Assembly: GCA_019203745.1 (NCBI GenBank)
Contig: CP078104.1
Location: 2,392,501 to 2,456,500 of the forward strand
From: Chryseobacterium sp. E1
Lineage (GTDB): Bacteria; Bacteroidota; Bacteroidia; Flavobacteriales; Weeksellaceae
Direction of reading: 5' to 3'
DNA: 64,000 nucleotides
In this document: in pieces, positions 19,002-29,315 of the stretch
Layout of the letters: each line of letters begins with the position of its first letter
Numbering within the stretch: position 1 is the first letter of the stretch
The notes under the pieces: model-generated
Database searches by the model: none
Told to the model about the DNA's origin: nothing
Seen by the model: the letters and a program-made list of their open reading frames with translations, nothing else
Position numbers and translations under genes: made by a program

Positions 19002-19464
19002 TAAAAGCAATAGCAAGTCTATTTTCAGGAAAAGCCAATTCAGATCTGACTACAAAAATTCCTGAAGATAACTTACCCATATATAACGGTAAAATTGAAG
19101 TTGACAAGTATGTGATGATTGAAGAAAACAGAGTAAAAGGTCAGAAGAATATTTGTTCAAAACACCGGATGAAATATTGAAAATTTTAAATCATGGCACT
19201 CTACTGTGGGTAGATGAAAAAAATGATTTGCTGGGTTACTCATGTATGGAAAGAAGCAAGTTATTTGTGTTAAGTGAGATCAAGGGTTTTGAAATTCAGA
19301 ATGTGCTGCCTGCAAAAGGAGCGGGATATTCCTGGATGTCATTATGCTTATTAAATGGAACATCCTATGAGATATCTGACTTTACTTTTGAGAAATATGC
19401 CGATGAGATAAGGCAGACAACCGGAGTATCAGTAACCGTTCTTCCGGAATATTATAATTGTTAA
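18989..19464 (+). CDS. Hypothetical protein inside the ADP-ribose operon
   Basis: The protein has about 158 residues after repair of one break near 19145. It starts [20 protein letters not shown], 12 bp inside the end of the glycohydrolase gene, and contains YLFKTPDEILKILNHGTLLW, LGYSCMERSKLFVLSEIKGF and AGYSWMSLCLLNGTSYEI. The N-terminal amphipathic stretch is not a clear signal peptide. I do not recognise the family. The overlap with the ARH gene suggests co-expression. Confidence 0.55.
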
Positions 19465-19473
19465 TTAAAAAAT

Positions 19474-19709
19474 AATATCAGCTGGAAGACGTCATGCTAA
19501 TGCTTATCATCTTGATGATGAGGTTATCAGAGAGTACTTAGATCCGGCAGATAAAAAAGAGAGCAAAGAAGAAAAATTTTTAGCTTTATTATGAACAGAA
19601 AAGAATTCTGGCAGGAATATCCAACGGTGAAAGATCGGTTTATGATCAGTTAAGCCGGGATTATTTCACAGTCAGACATCTTATTGAAAAATTAAAACAC
19701 AAACTATGA
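19474..19709 (+). CDS. Small hypothetical protein, start unclear
   Basis: A coherent peptide of about 77 residues can be read: ISAGRRHANAYHLDDEVIRE, YLDPADKKESKEEKF, then after a break near 19575 EQKRILAGISNGERSVYDQL and [13 protein letters not shown]. No ATG is in frame before it, so the start may be lost to an error near 19465. The stop overlaps the kptA start (CTATGA). I recognise no family. Confidence 0.4.
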
Positions 19710-20247
19710 ACGAAATAGAAAAGAAAAAAATAAGCAAATTTTTAAGCCTTATTTTGCGGCATCAACCGGAAACTATCGGCTTAAAACTGGATGAAAACGG
19801 TTGGGCTGATGTAGAAGATCTCAGAGCAAGATCAGCCACAAGAAGAGTATATTTTACTTCAGCAGAATTGGATGAGGTGGTAGAAACCAATAATAAGAAA
19901 AGATTTGCCTTCAATGAAGACAAAACCATGATCAGAGCCAGCCAGGGGCATTCTATTGCTATAGACCTTGCCCTGGAAACACTGCAGCCGCCAGACTTTC
20001 TGTACCATGGAACAGCAGAAACCAATATCGCTTCCATACTGGAAAATGGAATTGAAAAAGAACCCGTCAGCATGTGCACTTAAGTGCTGATAAAGAGACC
20101 GCTACAAAGGTGGGAATGAGACATGGTAAACCTGTGATTCTGACCATCAGAACCGGTAAAATGCATGAAGACGGAATTGAATTCTACCAATCTGCAAACG
20201 GAGTATGGCTGACGGATTTTGTAGATGCAAAATATATTTCGAAATAG
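19706..20247 (+). CDS. kptA: RNA 2'-phosphotransferase (KptA/Tpt1)
   Basis: The protein has about 180 residues, the usual KptA length. The N-terminal domain has [20 protein letters not shown] and GWADVEDL. The C-terminal ART-like domain has [48 protein letters not shown] and the closing [12 protein letters not shown]. KptA transfers an internal RNA 2'-phosphate to NAD, yielding nicotinamide and ADP-ribose 1'',2''-cyclic phosphate. One frame break near 20075 is repaired by one base. The macro and phosphatase genes in this operon could process its product. Confidence 0.95.
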
Positions 20248-20278
20248 TCTGGAAAGAATTTCTTAAACTTACCATCCA

Positions 20279-21036
20279 ATGAGCAGGACATTAGTAATAG
20301 GAGACATTCACGGAGGGCTAAAGGCCTTACAGCAGGTTTTTGAAAGAGCAGAAGTAACCCATGAAGATAAGCTGATCTTCCTCGGAGATTTTGTTGACGG
20401 CTGGAGTGAATCCTCACAGGTCATCAGATTTCTGATAGAAATTTCCGGAAATCAGGAATGCATATTTATTAGAGGAAATCATGATGCCTGGACTGAAGAT
20501 TGGCTGGGCTTCGGAAATAGCCCGGATGTATGGCTTTTCAATGGTGGAAAAGTACTGTAGAAAGCTACGATGATTATTCCCTGGAAGAACTTGAGATTCA
20601 TCTTGAGTTTTTTCAAAGAATGAAAAATTATTATGTGGATAAAGAAAACCGCCTGTTTATTCATGCAGGATACTCTTCCATGCACGGGCCTGAAAAGGAG
20701 GTCTATTCCAGCAATTATCACTGGGACAGGACCCTTTGGGAAACTGCTGTGGCAATGGACCCAAAACTGAAGAAAAATTCAGAATTATATCCCAAAAGAT
20801 TATTGCTGTATAACGAAATATTCATCGGGCATACCCCAACTTTATATCTTGGGATCAAAACACCCGTCAATAAAGCTAATATCTGGAATATGGATACGGG
20901 TGCTGCTTTTACCGGCTCACTTTCCATAATGGATGTCAGTACCAAAGAATACTGGCAAAGCGATCCGCTTCCTCTCTTATATCCTGATGAAAAAGGAAGA
21001 AATAATGATCTGGTAAAACCTAAAAACAGATTATAG
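20279..21036 (+). CDS. Calcineurin-like metallophosphatase (PPP family)
   Basis: The protein has about 252 residues. All PPP motifs are visible: VIGDIHGG (residues 6-13), FLGDFVDGWSES, FIRGNHDAW, FIHAGYSS and IGHTPTLY. It has no signal peptide. Members act on phosphoproteins, dinucleoside polyphosphates or nucleotide phosphates. In this operon it could remove the phosphate from ADP-ribose phosphate made after KptA, but that is inference. One frame break near 20562 is repaired by a single base. It is the last gene of the 9-kb operon. Confidence 0.88.
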
Positions 21037-21138
21037 AATATACAAGGCCTAATAAGATTTTGTGATTTATGAGGCTTTTATTTTTTGTGACCATTTTTTG
21101 ATCAAAACATTCTATATTTGCCAAAAGCTATTACCGTA

Positions 21139-21395
21139 ATGAAGAAAAATATCTACCAGGAACTAACCAACGAAGACCTGATCAAGAAGAAGAATACATT
21201 CAAAGGAGTCTTAATAGGCTTCGGGATAGTCTTTTACTAGGAATCGTAACATTTATTGTTTTGATTGCTATGAAAGGGGCTAAAGATATTCCCTTTGCTG
21301 CATTTATTCCGTTTATTGCAATGCCGGCTACATTTGTGCCTTTAATGATCAATTTAGGGTTAATTAATAAGGAAATTAAGGAAAGAAATCTTTAA
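21139..21395 (+). CDS. Small two-helix membrane protein
   Basis: The protein has about 85 residues: MKKNIYQELTNEDLIKKKNT, a first hydrophobic helix (GVLIGFGIV ... LLGIVTFIVLIAM), a short loop, and a second helix around PFAAFIPFIAMPATFVPLMI, ending INKEIKERNL. One break near 21222 is repaired by one base. This is a common Flavobacterial family without assigned function. Confidence 0.7.
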
Positions 21396-21489
21396 TGAAA
21401 CCGGAATAATCTGAGATAAATCCGCAAGTATTTTTTACGTTTTCCCTTTTTGACAGGATCATATTGACTAATTTTAAATCCCGAAAATT

Positions 21490-23220
21490 ATGTCAGCAAT
21501 GAAATTGAAATATCTCCTGTTTGTTCTAAGTTCATCATTATTATGGGCCCAGAAATCATTTCAGACTCCTTTTGAAAAAGGAAACGGTAATCAGACGGTT
21601 ACCTATAACGAAATGAATACCTATTATCAGGATCTTGCCAAAAAATTTCCATCAGTTCAATACCTTAAAAAGGGAGAGGATGACAACGGCAAACCTATTT
21701 ATGTAGTCGTTTACAATCCGTTTCCTGAAAAAGACCTGGAAAAACTTAGAAAAAGTAAGGCCATTCTTTTTGTCAATAACGGAATTCATCCCGGAGAACC
21801 GGATGGAATTGATGCAACCATGATGCTGATTCGTGATCTGGCAACCCAAAAGATCAAAACCCCACAGAATTTTATCATCGCTGCCATTTCTGCTTATAAT
21901 GTCAGCGGAATGCTGAACAGAGGAGCACATTCCAGAGCCAACCAGAACGGACCTGAGCAATACGGCTTCAGAGGAAATGCCCGAAATTATGATCTGAACA
22001 GAGATTTTATAAAAGCAGATTCTAAAAACGCCAGAAGCTTTCAGGAAATTTACCAATGGCTGAAACCGGATGTTTTCATTGATAACCATGTCAGTAACGG
22101 AGCAGATTATCAATATACATTTACCTATATTTCTACCTTTAAAGAACGTCTGGGAAATACTTTAGGCACTTATTTTTATAACGATTATCAGGCTAAAAAC
22201 CTTAAAGATATGGAGAAACTGGGGTATGAAAGTACTCCTTACGTAAACATTCACGGAGACGTTCCTGAGGTTGGTTTTGCTGCATTTGAAGATTCCCGAG
22301 ATATTCCACAGGATATGCTTCTCTTTTCAATTCTTTAGGAACCGTTCCGGAAACCCATATGCTGAAACCTTATGATAAAAGAGTAGATGCCACTTACAAA
22401 TACATGCTGGTAAACCTTCAGAATTTAGATAAGGATTATAATAAAATAAAACAGCTCCGTCTTGAGAACCTAAAGCAATATCAGGCAGGAAGCAGTACGG
22501 AATTCGCTGGAAGATAGACTCTACAAAGTATTCAATCATGGATTTTAAGGGCTATGAAGGCAAATACAAACCGAGTGAGGTTTCCGGAAAACCAAGGCTC
22601 TATTACGACAGAAACAAACCTTTCACGAAAAATATAAAACTCTTTACTACAGCAGTTCCTACGGGATACATTACCATTCCGAAATATTATGTCATTCCTC
22701 AGTCACAATACCGTGTCATTGAAGAGTTCAGACGGAACAAAATCCTGATGAAGCCCATTCAGAAAGACAGTACGCTGGCTGTAGAGTCTTATAAGATCAA
22801 AGATTTTAAAACGGTAAAAAATCCCTATGAAGGCCATTATCTGCATTATGAAACTACAGTGGACGCTTCCAGCAGAAATCAAACTTTTTCAGCAGGGGAT
22901 TATCTGGTTTCTACTGATCAGCCTGGTGTGAAGTATATTATTGAAACCCTTGAACCTGAAGCATTAGACTCTTTCTTTAACTGGAATTTTTTTGATGGAA
23001 TTCTGGCACAGAAAGAATATTATTCAGCTTATATATTTGAAGATACAGCGGCAGAACTGCTGAAAAATGATAAAAAACTGAAAGATGCCTTTGAAGCGGT
23101 AAAAAAATCAGATAGAAAACTGTCCGATAGCGGAGAAGCCCAGTTAGACTGGATCTACAGGCATTCCCCTATTTTGAAGAAAAAACATTCAGGCAGTATC
23201 CTGTATACAGGGTCTTGTAA
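21490..23220 (+). CDS. Secreted M14-family zinc carboxypeptidase
   Basis: The repaired enzyme has about 577 residues, with a signal peptide ending SSLLWAQ. Zinc ligands are seen in NNGIHPGEPDGIDATM (HPGE, near residue 95) and in DVFIDNHVSNG (H near 200). The substrate-binding segment NARNYDLNRDFIKAD is also typical. It probably trims peptides outside the cytoplasm. Frame breaks lie near 22335, 22500 and 23180; the last restores the ending EEKTFRQYPVYRVL. The second half (from about 22530) is a beta-rich C-terminal region often seen in Bacteroidetes M14 proteins. Confidence 0.88.
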
Positions 23221-23248
23221 TGTTTTGAAAATGAGTATTTAAACTAAA

Positions 23249-23274
23249 AAAGACGTTTCGGAGGAAACGTCTTT
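23249..23274. terminator. Terminator between the M14 peptidase and the JmjC-like gene
   Basis: An 11-bp stem, AAAGACGTTTC / GAAACGTCTTT, with a 4-base loop and flanking A and T runs can stop both convergent genes. Confidence 0.85.
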
Positions 23275-23279
23275 TTATA

Positions 23280-24161
23280 TTATTTTGGTAAACCTCTTTT
23301 CAAGGCAATTTCTGCTCTTTTAATGGCTACTTTCTCTTTCCAGTCCATATATTTCTTTCTGAAATTAGACTTCATAATGTCATCAAACTTACGCTGTACG
23401 GTCAGGTTCCATAAAGAGTGCGCTTTTACCGCCCAAGATTTGTCCCATGCTCTCAGAGAGATGGAGAAGCTTCCGTCCAGATATTTCATCCAGTGCCACC
23501 ATCCGGTTGGCATAAACAGAGTATCCCCGTGTTCCAGGTAACATTCAATTCCTTCCACCCCATCCAGAGCCGGGAATTTTGTGAAATCCGGGTTTTCAAT
23601 ATCATAGTCTTCCAGTGCATACGTTGCATAAGGAATCTGGTATAATCTTTCTCTCCATTTATAGTCAAAAAGAAGAATATGCTTTCTTCCGTTGAAATGA
23701 GTATGGAAAATATGAGCCATATCAATATCAAAATGAAGGAACGTTACCGAACCTTTTCCTCCGAAGAACATATTAGGGTATTTGTCAAGAAAACCTCCCA
23801 TCAGTTCTTTAGGTGAAATATAATCTTCCAGAAGTTTTGGCGCATATTTTATAGGATCGAAAAGGAATATTCTAAGATCAGTAGGCTCCCGCTGTATAAG
23901 ATCTATATAATCTCCAAACTTCATTTTGGCTGCAGAAGCATTGATGGGAGCAGATGGATCTGCTTTTGAGCTGTCATATAACGGGACCTCCACATCTCCT
24001 ACAACCTCCTTCATGTATTCCATCGTCCATTTTTGGTAAGCAGGCCATTTTTTTGCCATATTTTTGATGACAACGGGCCTTCTTGGCTTCAGATATTTTT
24101 CGTAGAATTCTTCTTTAGAGATTTCATCTACAACATCTATAGGCTTTAAAATAATTCCCAT
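23280..24161 (-). CDS. Cupin-like JmjC-domain protein
   Basis: This is an intact 293-residue protein. The JmjC/cupin_8 core has FLHFDIDMAHIFHTHFNG, with H-x-D metal ligands near residue 142, then KHILLFDYKWRERLYQIP (2-oxoglutarate lysine region), and EHGDTLFMPTGWWHWMKYL with the distal ligand. PRRPVVIKNMAKKWPAYQKW near the start is typical of the family. It is probably a 2OG-dependent protein or RNA hydroxylase; the target is unknown. A promoter is seen upstream (24180-24206). Confidence 0.9.
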   Translation of the reverse strand: MGIILKPIDVVDEISKEEFYEKYLKPRRPVVIKNMAKKWPAYQKWTMEYMKEVVGDVEVPLYDSSKADPSAPINASAAKMKFGDYIDLIQREPTDLRIFLFDPIKYAPKLLEDYISPKELMGGFLDKYPNMFFGGKGSVTFLHFDIDMAHIFHTHFNGRKHILLFDYKWRERLYQIPYATYALEDYDIENPDFTKFPALDGVEGIECYLEHGDTLFMPTGWWHWMKYLDGSFSISLRAWDKSWAVKAHSLWNLTVQRKFDDIMKSNFRKKYMDWKEKVAIKRAEIALKRGLPK

Positions 24162-24179
24162 TTTAATAAATTTATGTTA

Positions 24180-24206
24180 CAAAATTATTAAATAAATATT
24201 TACAAA
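24180..24206 (-). promoter_or_regulatory. Promoter of the JmjC-like gene
   Basis: Read on the minus strand, TTTG (24203-24206) and TAATTTTG (24180-24187) match the -33/-7 pattern with a 15-bp spacer. They lie just upstream of the start at 24161. Confidence 0.55.
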
Positions 24207-24811
24207 CCCGCTGTTTAATTTTTTTTTAATCTATGATTCAAATCAGATTTTATTACTTAGTCTAAATAAAAATATAGATATTGCTATTTATGGAATAAAG
24301 ATGGGCTTTTATTATACAGATAAAAACAAAATACCCTGTAATAGACTTACAGGGCAAAAACACAAATTAGATGAATGATAATCCATTCTGATACGAATAT
24401 ATTATTTTTATTTAATAGATAAAATCAATATATAGTTGATAAAATTAATAATATGTAGTGAATATCTTATTTTATTTCGAAGCATAGAGATATAATTCAA
24501 ATTTTAATTTTAAAAATTGACTGTCTTTAGAAAAATTTTTCATAAATAAAAATAATTTCATTTTTCTTCAATGAAATTAAATTACTGATATTTTAAATTT
24601 TTATTAAAGCTGTTGTTATAATGGCGTAATCCCTTTTTCACGATAATATTTCCTCCAATGACTGCTTCTGATAGCTTTCTTAATAGCACAGTTTCGAAAA
24701 CTTATAACGATTATTTTAGTGATAAGATTTAACCTTCGCCTGCAAAACATATCTTTTTAAAAAACTGTAACGAAAAACCATAATGATTAACTAATTGAAC
24801 AAATAATAAGT
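24207..24811. other. AT-rich non-coding region with one hairpin
   Basis: There is no supported gene in this 600-bp very AT-rich stretch. A perfect 8-bp stem, CCCTGTAA / TTACAGGG, with a 5-base loop lies at 24334-24354. It is not followed by a long T run on either strand. The region probably holds the promoter of the barrel-protein gene at 24812, but I cannot place it surely. Confidence 0.5.
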
Positions 24812-27516
24812 ATGAAAAAGAAGATTTCCTTATTTCTGATGCTTTTTTCACCGTGCTCACTTTTGCACAGAAAACCGTTTCGGGAAAAATCACTGATGAT
24901 GACGGGATCGCAATACCTAGTGCCAGTGTTACGATTGAAGAGCCGGGTAAAGACGCTATCCTTGCCTATGGAATTACCAATTCAAAAGGTGAATATAAAG
25001 TAACCTTTACCTCCGGAGAAGCCAATGTAGACCTTAAGGTAAAAGCATTCAATCAGAAACCCCTTACCAAACAAATCAGCAACAGCGATCAGACCCTGAA
25101 TTTTAAAATGCAGTCTGAAGCTACAGAAATAAAGGAAGTACAGCTGAAAACCAAAATGATCACAGCGAGAGGAGATACAATTTCCTATGATCTGAAAGCA
25201 TTCAACAACAAAAATGACAGAACTCTGGCGGATGTCATGAAAAAAATTCCGGGAATTGAAGTTAATAAAGACGGAAGTATTCTTTATCAGGGAAATGCGA
25301 TCAATAAATTCTATGTTAATGGAAAAGACCTGATGGAAGGAGGCTATGGAACCATTAACAATTCCCTTCCAAAAGATGCCGTACAGAAAGTAGAAGTCCT
25401 GGAGAACCACCAGCCTGTGAAAATCCTTCAGGATAAAGTGCCATCAGATCAGGCAGCCATCAATATTAAGCTGAAAAACTCCGTAACCATGACGGGTAGA
25501 GGAGAAGTGGGAACAGGTTTCGGGGATCCATGGCTTTGGAATGTAAAATTGACCCCTATGTTTTCGGACAGAAAAGCCAATGGGTAGTCAATTATAAAAC
25601 CAATAACATGGGTGAGCAGGTGGAAAATGAAGGGAACATTCTTGCTTTTGGAAGCTCATGGGAAGGAAGAAGAAGCAATATATCACAAAATAACTGGTTG
25701 AATGTAGAGAATGCAAGCACACCGGACCTTCCTGTAAAAAGATACCTGATGAACAGCGTACATTATCTATCTGCCAATTATCTTACCAATATTGATAAGA
25801 AAAAGAATGGGAGCTTAAGGCCAATGCCAACTACACCAATAATGCGGTAGAAAGAGAATCAAACAGCATAACAAGAGATATCCAGCAAGGAACACAATAC
25901 AGTACAAGATTCCTGAACAATTTTTATACAGATAAGCTGAAAGGAGAATTAATATTTACTAAAAATGCCAAAAGGGGTTTTTCAAAAATACTACTACTTT
26001 TTCTCAATTTTGGAATGCAGACCGGGCTTTTGCAGAAAGAAACGATAAAACGGGATACAGGTTGGGAAAAGAAGCATTAGAATCTCCTACTTCCTCTTTC
26101 CAGAACTCTTTAAGCACGATTATTCCATGGAAAGAAAAAATGGTTAACTTTAAATCTTATGTCAGCTATCAGGATGACAGACAGACATTAGAAATTACCC
26201 CGGCAAACTATCTGCAGTTTCCTTACAGGGATTCGCTTAAAGGTCCTATTAAAACAATAGATTTTACACCGGGAAGTACTGCTTACCAATATTTCAGAAT
26301 TAAATCTTTAGATACATCACATTCTGCCAACATCAGTTTTTCTTCAAAAGGATGGACATTTACACCGCAGGTAGGATTTGATTTCTCATCAGACCAACTG
26401 AATACCAATTTTGACGGAACTACAGTAACTAATTCCCCAGATTTTACAAGCTTAGCTTACGAAAATGATTTGAAGTTTATGAGAATTAATCCAAATGCTT
26501 CAGTGGGTATTAATTATAAATCTGAATCATGGAGCCTCTATTCAAACTTTCCAGTGAACTTCAACAGTATCAAAGCTGAAGATGCCTTCAGAAATGTTTC
26601 AAAATCTCTGAACAAAGTAACATTTACTCCTAATATTTTTGTGCAGTATTCATTCGCTTCATTTTTTAAAGCAAGTATGAGTGGTGGAATCAGCAATAAC
26701 TTCGGAGACATTCAGACGGCTTATGCAGGATATATTCTGACAAGCCCCGGAGGATTTAATGTGATGAATCCTAGCAATCCGATTCCTGAAACCAATACAA
26801 AGAACGGAGGAGTAAGATTAGAATACAGAAACCCGTTAAATAATCTGTTTTTCAATTTAGGATATAGACTGAGCGATGCAAAAATAATTTATTAGCCTCA
26901 AGTGCAGTCAATGAATTAGGCTTCAGTGTTATTGAATACATCGAAAGTGAAAATAAAAGAACCAGCAACAGTTTTTATGCAGAGATCGGAAAGTATTTCC
27001 CGAAATTCAAAACGAATGCTTCATTAACGTTTAATGATACAGGTTCAAAATCACAATCAAGAAGAAATGATCAGGATATTAATACAAAAACAACAGGAAA
27101 TACTTTAGGATTTAAATTCAATAATACCTATTTCTCATGGATGAGTATTGATTTCAATATGACAAAATCCTGGAACAAACAAAGTAACGGAATCATTCAG
27201 AATGATCTTGGAAAAACGGAAAGTTATACCCATAATCTGAATGTATTTTTCTATCCTTTAGAAAATCACACTTTTGGTTTTTATTGGGATCAGATTAACT
27301 CAAAACTAGGACAGACAAAATTAAACAATGGCTTTTTTGATGTTTCCTATCAATTCAGTTGGGCCAAGAAAAAGTGGATTTTGAATTGAAATGGATGAAT
27401 ATTGCAGACAGAAAAGTATTTGAAAGAATAAATGTAGGCGATGCAACAATTACACAAACAACAATGCAGCTTCGCCTAGCCAGGTTATGTTTACCGTAAA
27501 ATTCAACTTTAAATAA
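24812..27516 (+). CDS. Outer-membrane beta-barrel protein with CarboxypepD_reg-like domain (GLPGLI partner type)
   Basis: The repaired protein has about 900 residues. A signal peptide (ending LTFAQ) is followed by a carboxypeptidase-regulatory-like beta-sandwich (VSGKITDDDGIAIPSASVTI, residues 22-100). A plug-like part comes next, with TLADVMKKIPGIEVNKDGSI and YVNGKDLMEGGYG. Long barrel strands end PSQVMFTVKFNFK with a terminal aromatic-x-aromatic style end. Proteins of this layout (OMP_b-brl_3 / TonB-receptor-like) are often encoded next to GLPGLI proteins, as here at 28286. Frame breaks lie near 24845, 25555, 25800, 25980, 26885, 27370 and 27455. The cargo is unknown. Confidence 0.85.
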
Positions 27517-27522
27517 TATAAA

Positions 27523-27548
27523 AACCAATCCCGACGGATTGGTTTTTT
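27523..27548 (+). terminator. Terminator after the barrel-protein gene
   Basis: A 9-bp stem, AACCAATCC / GGATTGGTT, with loop CGAC is followed by a T run. Confidence 0.85.
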
Positions 27549-27631
27549 GTTGAGATATAATATTGATATAGATTTAAACCGGGATTAAAAACTTCTAGCT
27601 CATGCTTGCAGCTTCCATCCTTTTAAGTACG

Positions 27632-28128
27632 TTAAAAACCCTGATAATCAGCAGACGGCCCATAACTTCCCGGCAAAGGAATGTCATTCAAACGGTAGTA
27701 TACTCCTAATTGCGCCCTGTGATGGGTAATCTGGTTCAGCGCATGCCGAATAGATTCATATTTGGTCCATTTGGCCAGTTCATGGCCATTATGTTTTAAG
27801 GCCCAGGTATTATTCAGATCATTCTCCTGAGCATTTTCCAATGCTTCTTTTCCGGCTTTGAAGTTCTGGTCAAGGGCCTGCAGAAGATCTTCTCTTGTAG
27901 ATAATTGTTTACGCTGGTTATCATTGTTGGCAAAATCAAGTTCAGAAGTGCTGAGCATGGTGTTGGGCCATTCAAAGATCTCCGCAATATGAGTTGAAAG
28001 CGGCAGCATTTTCATGCTTTTCTCATGGGGGCATACTCATTCTTTCCTTCCGGATAAGCTTCAAAAAACTTTCTGGTAGTCTGATACTCGGCTTCAAGTT
28101 CATTTTTAAATTGGGATAAGGTGTCCAT
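27632..28128 (-). CDS. DinB-family protein
   Basis: The protein has about 166 residues and starts MDTLSQFKNELEAEYQTTRK. It is a four-helix DinB/YfiT-like protein with candidate metal His residues in LPLSTHIAEIFEWP (near 50), LKHNGHELAKW and LNQITHHRAQLGVYYRL. The family includes thiol-dependent metalloenzymes, and members respond to DNA damage in Bacillus. One frame break near 28025 (one C short) separates the first 38 residues. It lies between the barrel gene and the GLPGLI gene on the opposite strand. Confidence 0.83.
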
Positions 28129-28285
28129 ATTAATTTGTTTTTTAGAAACTTAAAGGTAAGGTTTTACAAATCGAAAATGTTTTAACGGAATCATAATTTT
28201 TGATGCCCGTAAAACTGACAAAAATAAAATTGAAAAAACTGTAACAAAAGAACAGATATGATTACTAATTATATAAACTTGCAAA

Positions 28286-29183
28286 ATGAAAAAGCTTTTT
28301 CAGTATTTCTTATCGCACTTTTTGCTTTCGCCGGAGCTCAGGAGTCAAAGGAAACCGCAAACCGTTTCTTTTATGAGCTGACTTTTAAACCTAAGAAAGA
28401 TTCGGCGAAGCTGGATAAGGTCATTACAATTTTAGATATTACACCTAAGAAATCAATCTATCAGGATTATACAATGCCAGCGCAGGATTCCATCATTAAA
28501 GTTCAGGTAGAAGAGATGGAAAAGACTAAGACTTTCAAGGACATGAGTAAGATGATAAGATGGCCGAAATTTTCCTATAAAATCATCAAAAATTATCCTG
28601 AAATGAAGATGCAGTATGTTGACAAAATCAGCAGAAATTTTTTCTCTTATGATGATGATGTAAAATTACAGTGGAATATTTTACCTGAAAAACAAAAAAT
28701 AGGTACTTATAATGTCCAAAAAGCAACCACAGAGTTTGGAGGAAGAACCTGGACAGCTTGGTTCAGTTCAGATATTCCTTTTCAAGATGGACCCTATAAA
28801 TTCTATGGTCTACCAGGCTTAATTGTAAAAGTAGAAGATACGGATAAAAATTATTCTTGGCAGTTAAGCGGAAACAAAAAAATAGAAAACTATGACGAGA
28901 TTTCTTATGCTGATAAAATTAATGCCAAAATGGGAATGTCTAGTAATTCTATAACTCCGACAACTAAAGAAAAATTTCAAAAATCATATGATGCCTTTAA
29001 GGCAGATCCTTTTGCGGAATCACGTCCTTATATGACTGCTGAAACAATGAGTAAGCCAATGCCAGGTACGGATGGAACAATTGGAGACTTTATGAAGAGA
29101 ATGGAAAAGCAAGTGAAAGATTTCTTCGGAGCCAATAACAATCCAATAGAAAAGAGAAAGCTTCTGAGAAGAAGAAAAAATAA
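28286..29183 (+). CDS. GLPGLI-family protein
   Basis: The repaired protein has about 300 residues. The signal peptide is MKKLFSVFLIALFAFAGAQ once one T is added near 28297. The name-giving motif is seen in GPYKFYGLPGLIVKVED (about residue 172). The end is probably EKEKASEKKK at 29183, reached by adding one A near 29150. The uncorrected frame would run on to 29256 with an unrelated tail through the terminator. GLPGLI proteins are Bacteroidetes-specific exported proteins of unknown role, usually beside a carboxypeptidase-regulatory barrel protein. Confidence 0.9.
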
Positions 29184-29210
29184 GCATTCATATCAACTAA
29201 ATTATATTTC

Positions 29211-29252
29211 AAATCAACCCGGATACAGCAATGTGTTTGGGTTGATTTCTTT
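29211..29252 (+). terminator. Terminator after the GLPGLI gene
   Basis: A 10-bp stem, AAATCAACCC / GGGTTGATTT, with an 18-base loop is followed by TCTTT. Confidence 0.7.
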
Positions 29253-29288
29253 ATAGTGAAACGTTATTTAGATTAAATTTAAATAGCG

Positions 29289-29296
29289 TATATTTG
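29289..29296 (+). promoter_or_regulatory. -7 promoter box before feoA
   Basis: TATATTTG is a perfect match to TAnnTTTG, 20 bp before the feoA start. No Fur box is evident by eye. Confidence 0.6.
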
Positions 29297-29315
29297 CATC
29301 ACTAAAATTTAGGCT

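Noticed and set aside
9824..21036. Reading the ADP-ribose cluster as a toxin-antitoxin or restriction-type defence island
   Set aside because: No toxin, nuclease, methylase or mobile gene is visible; a defence role is possible but not shown by sequence.
21040..21080. Terminator after the phosphatase gene
   Set aside because: The AAGGCCT / AGGCTT pairing is imperfect with a long loop, too weak to call.
24334..24354. Perfect 8-bp hairpin taken as a terminator or riboswitch
   Set aside because: There is no T run on either strand and no nearby gene end; it remains only a hairpin.
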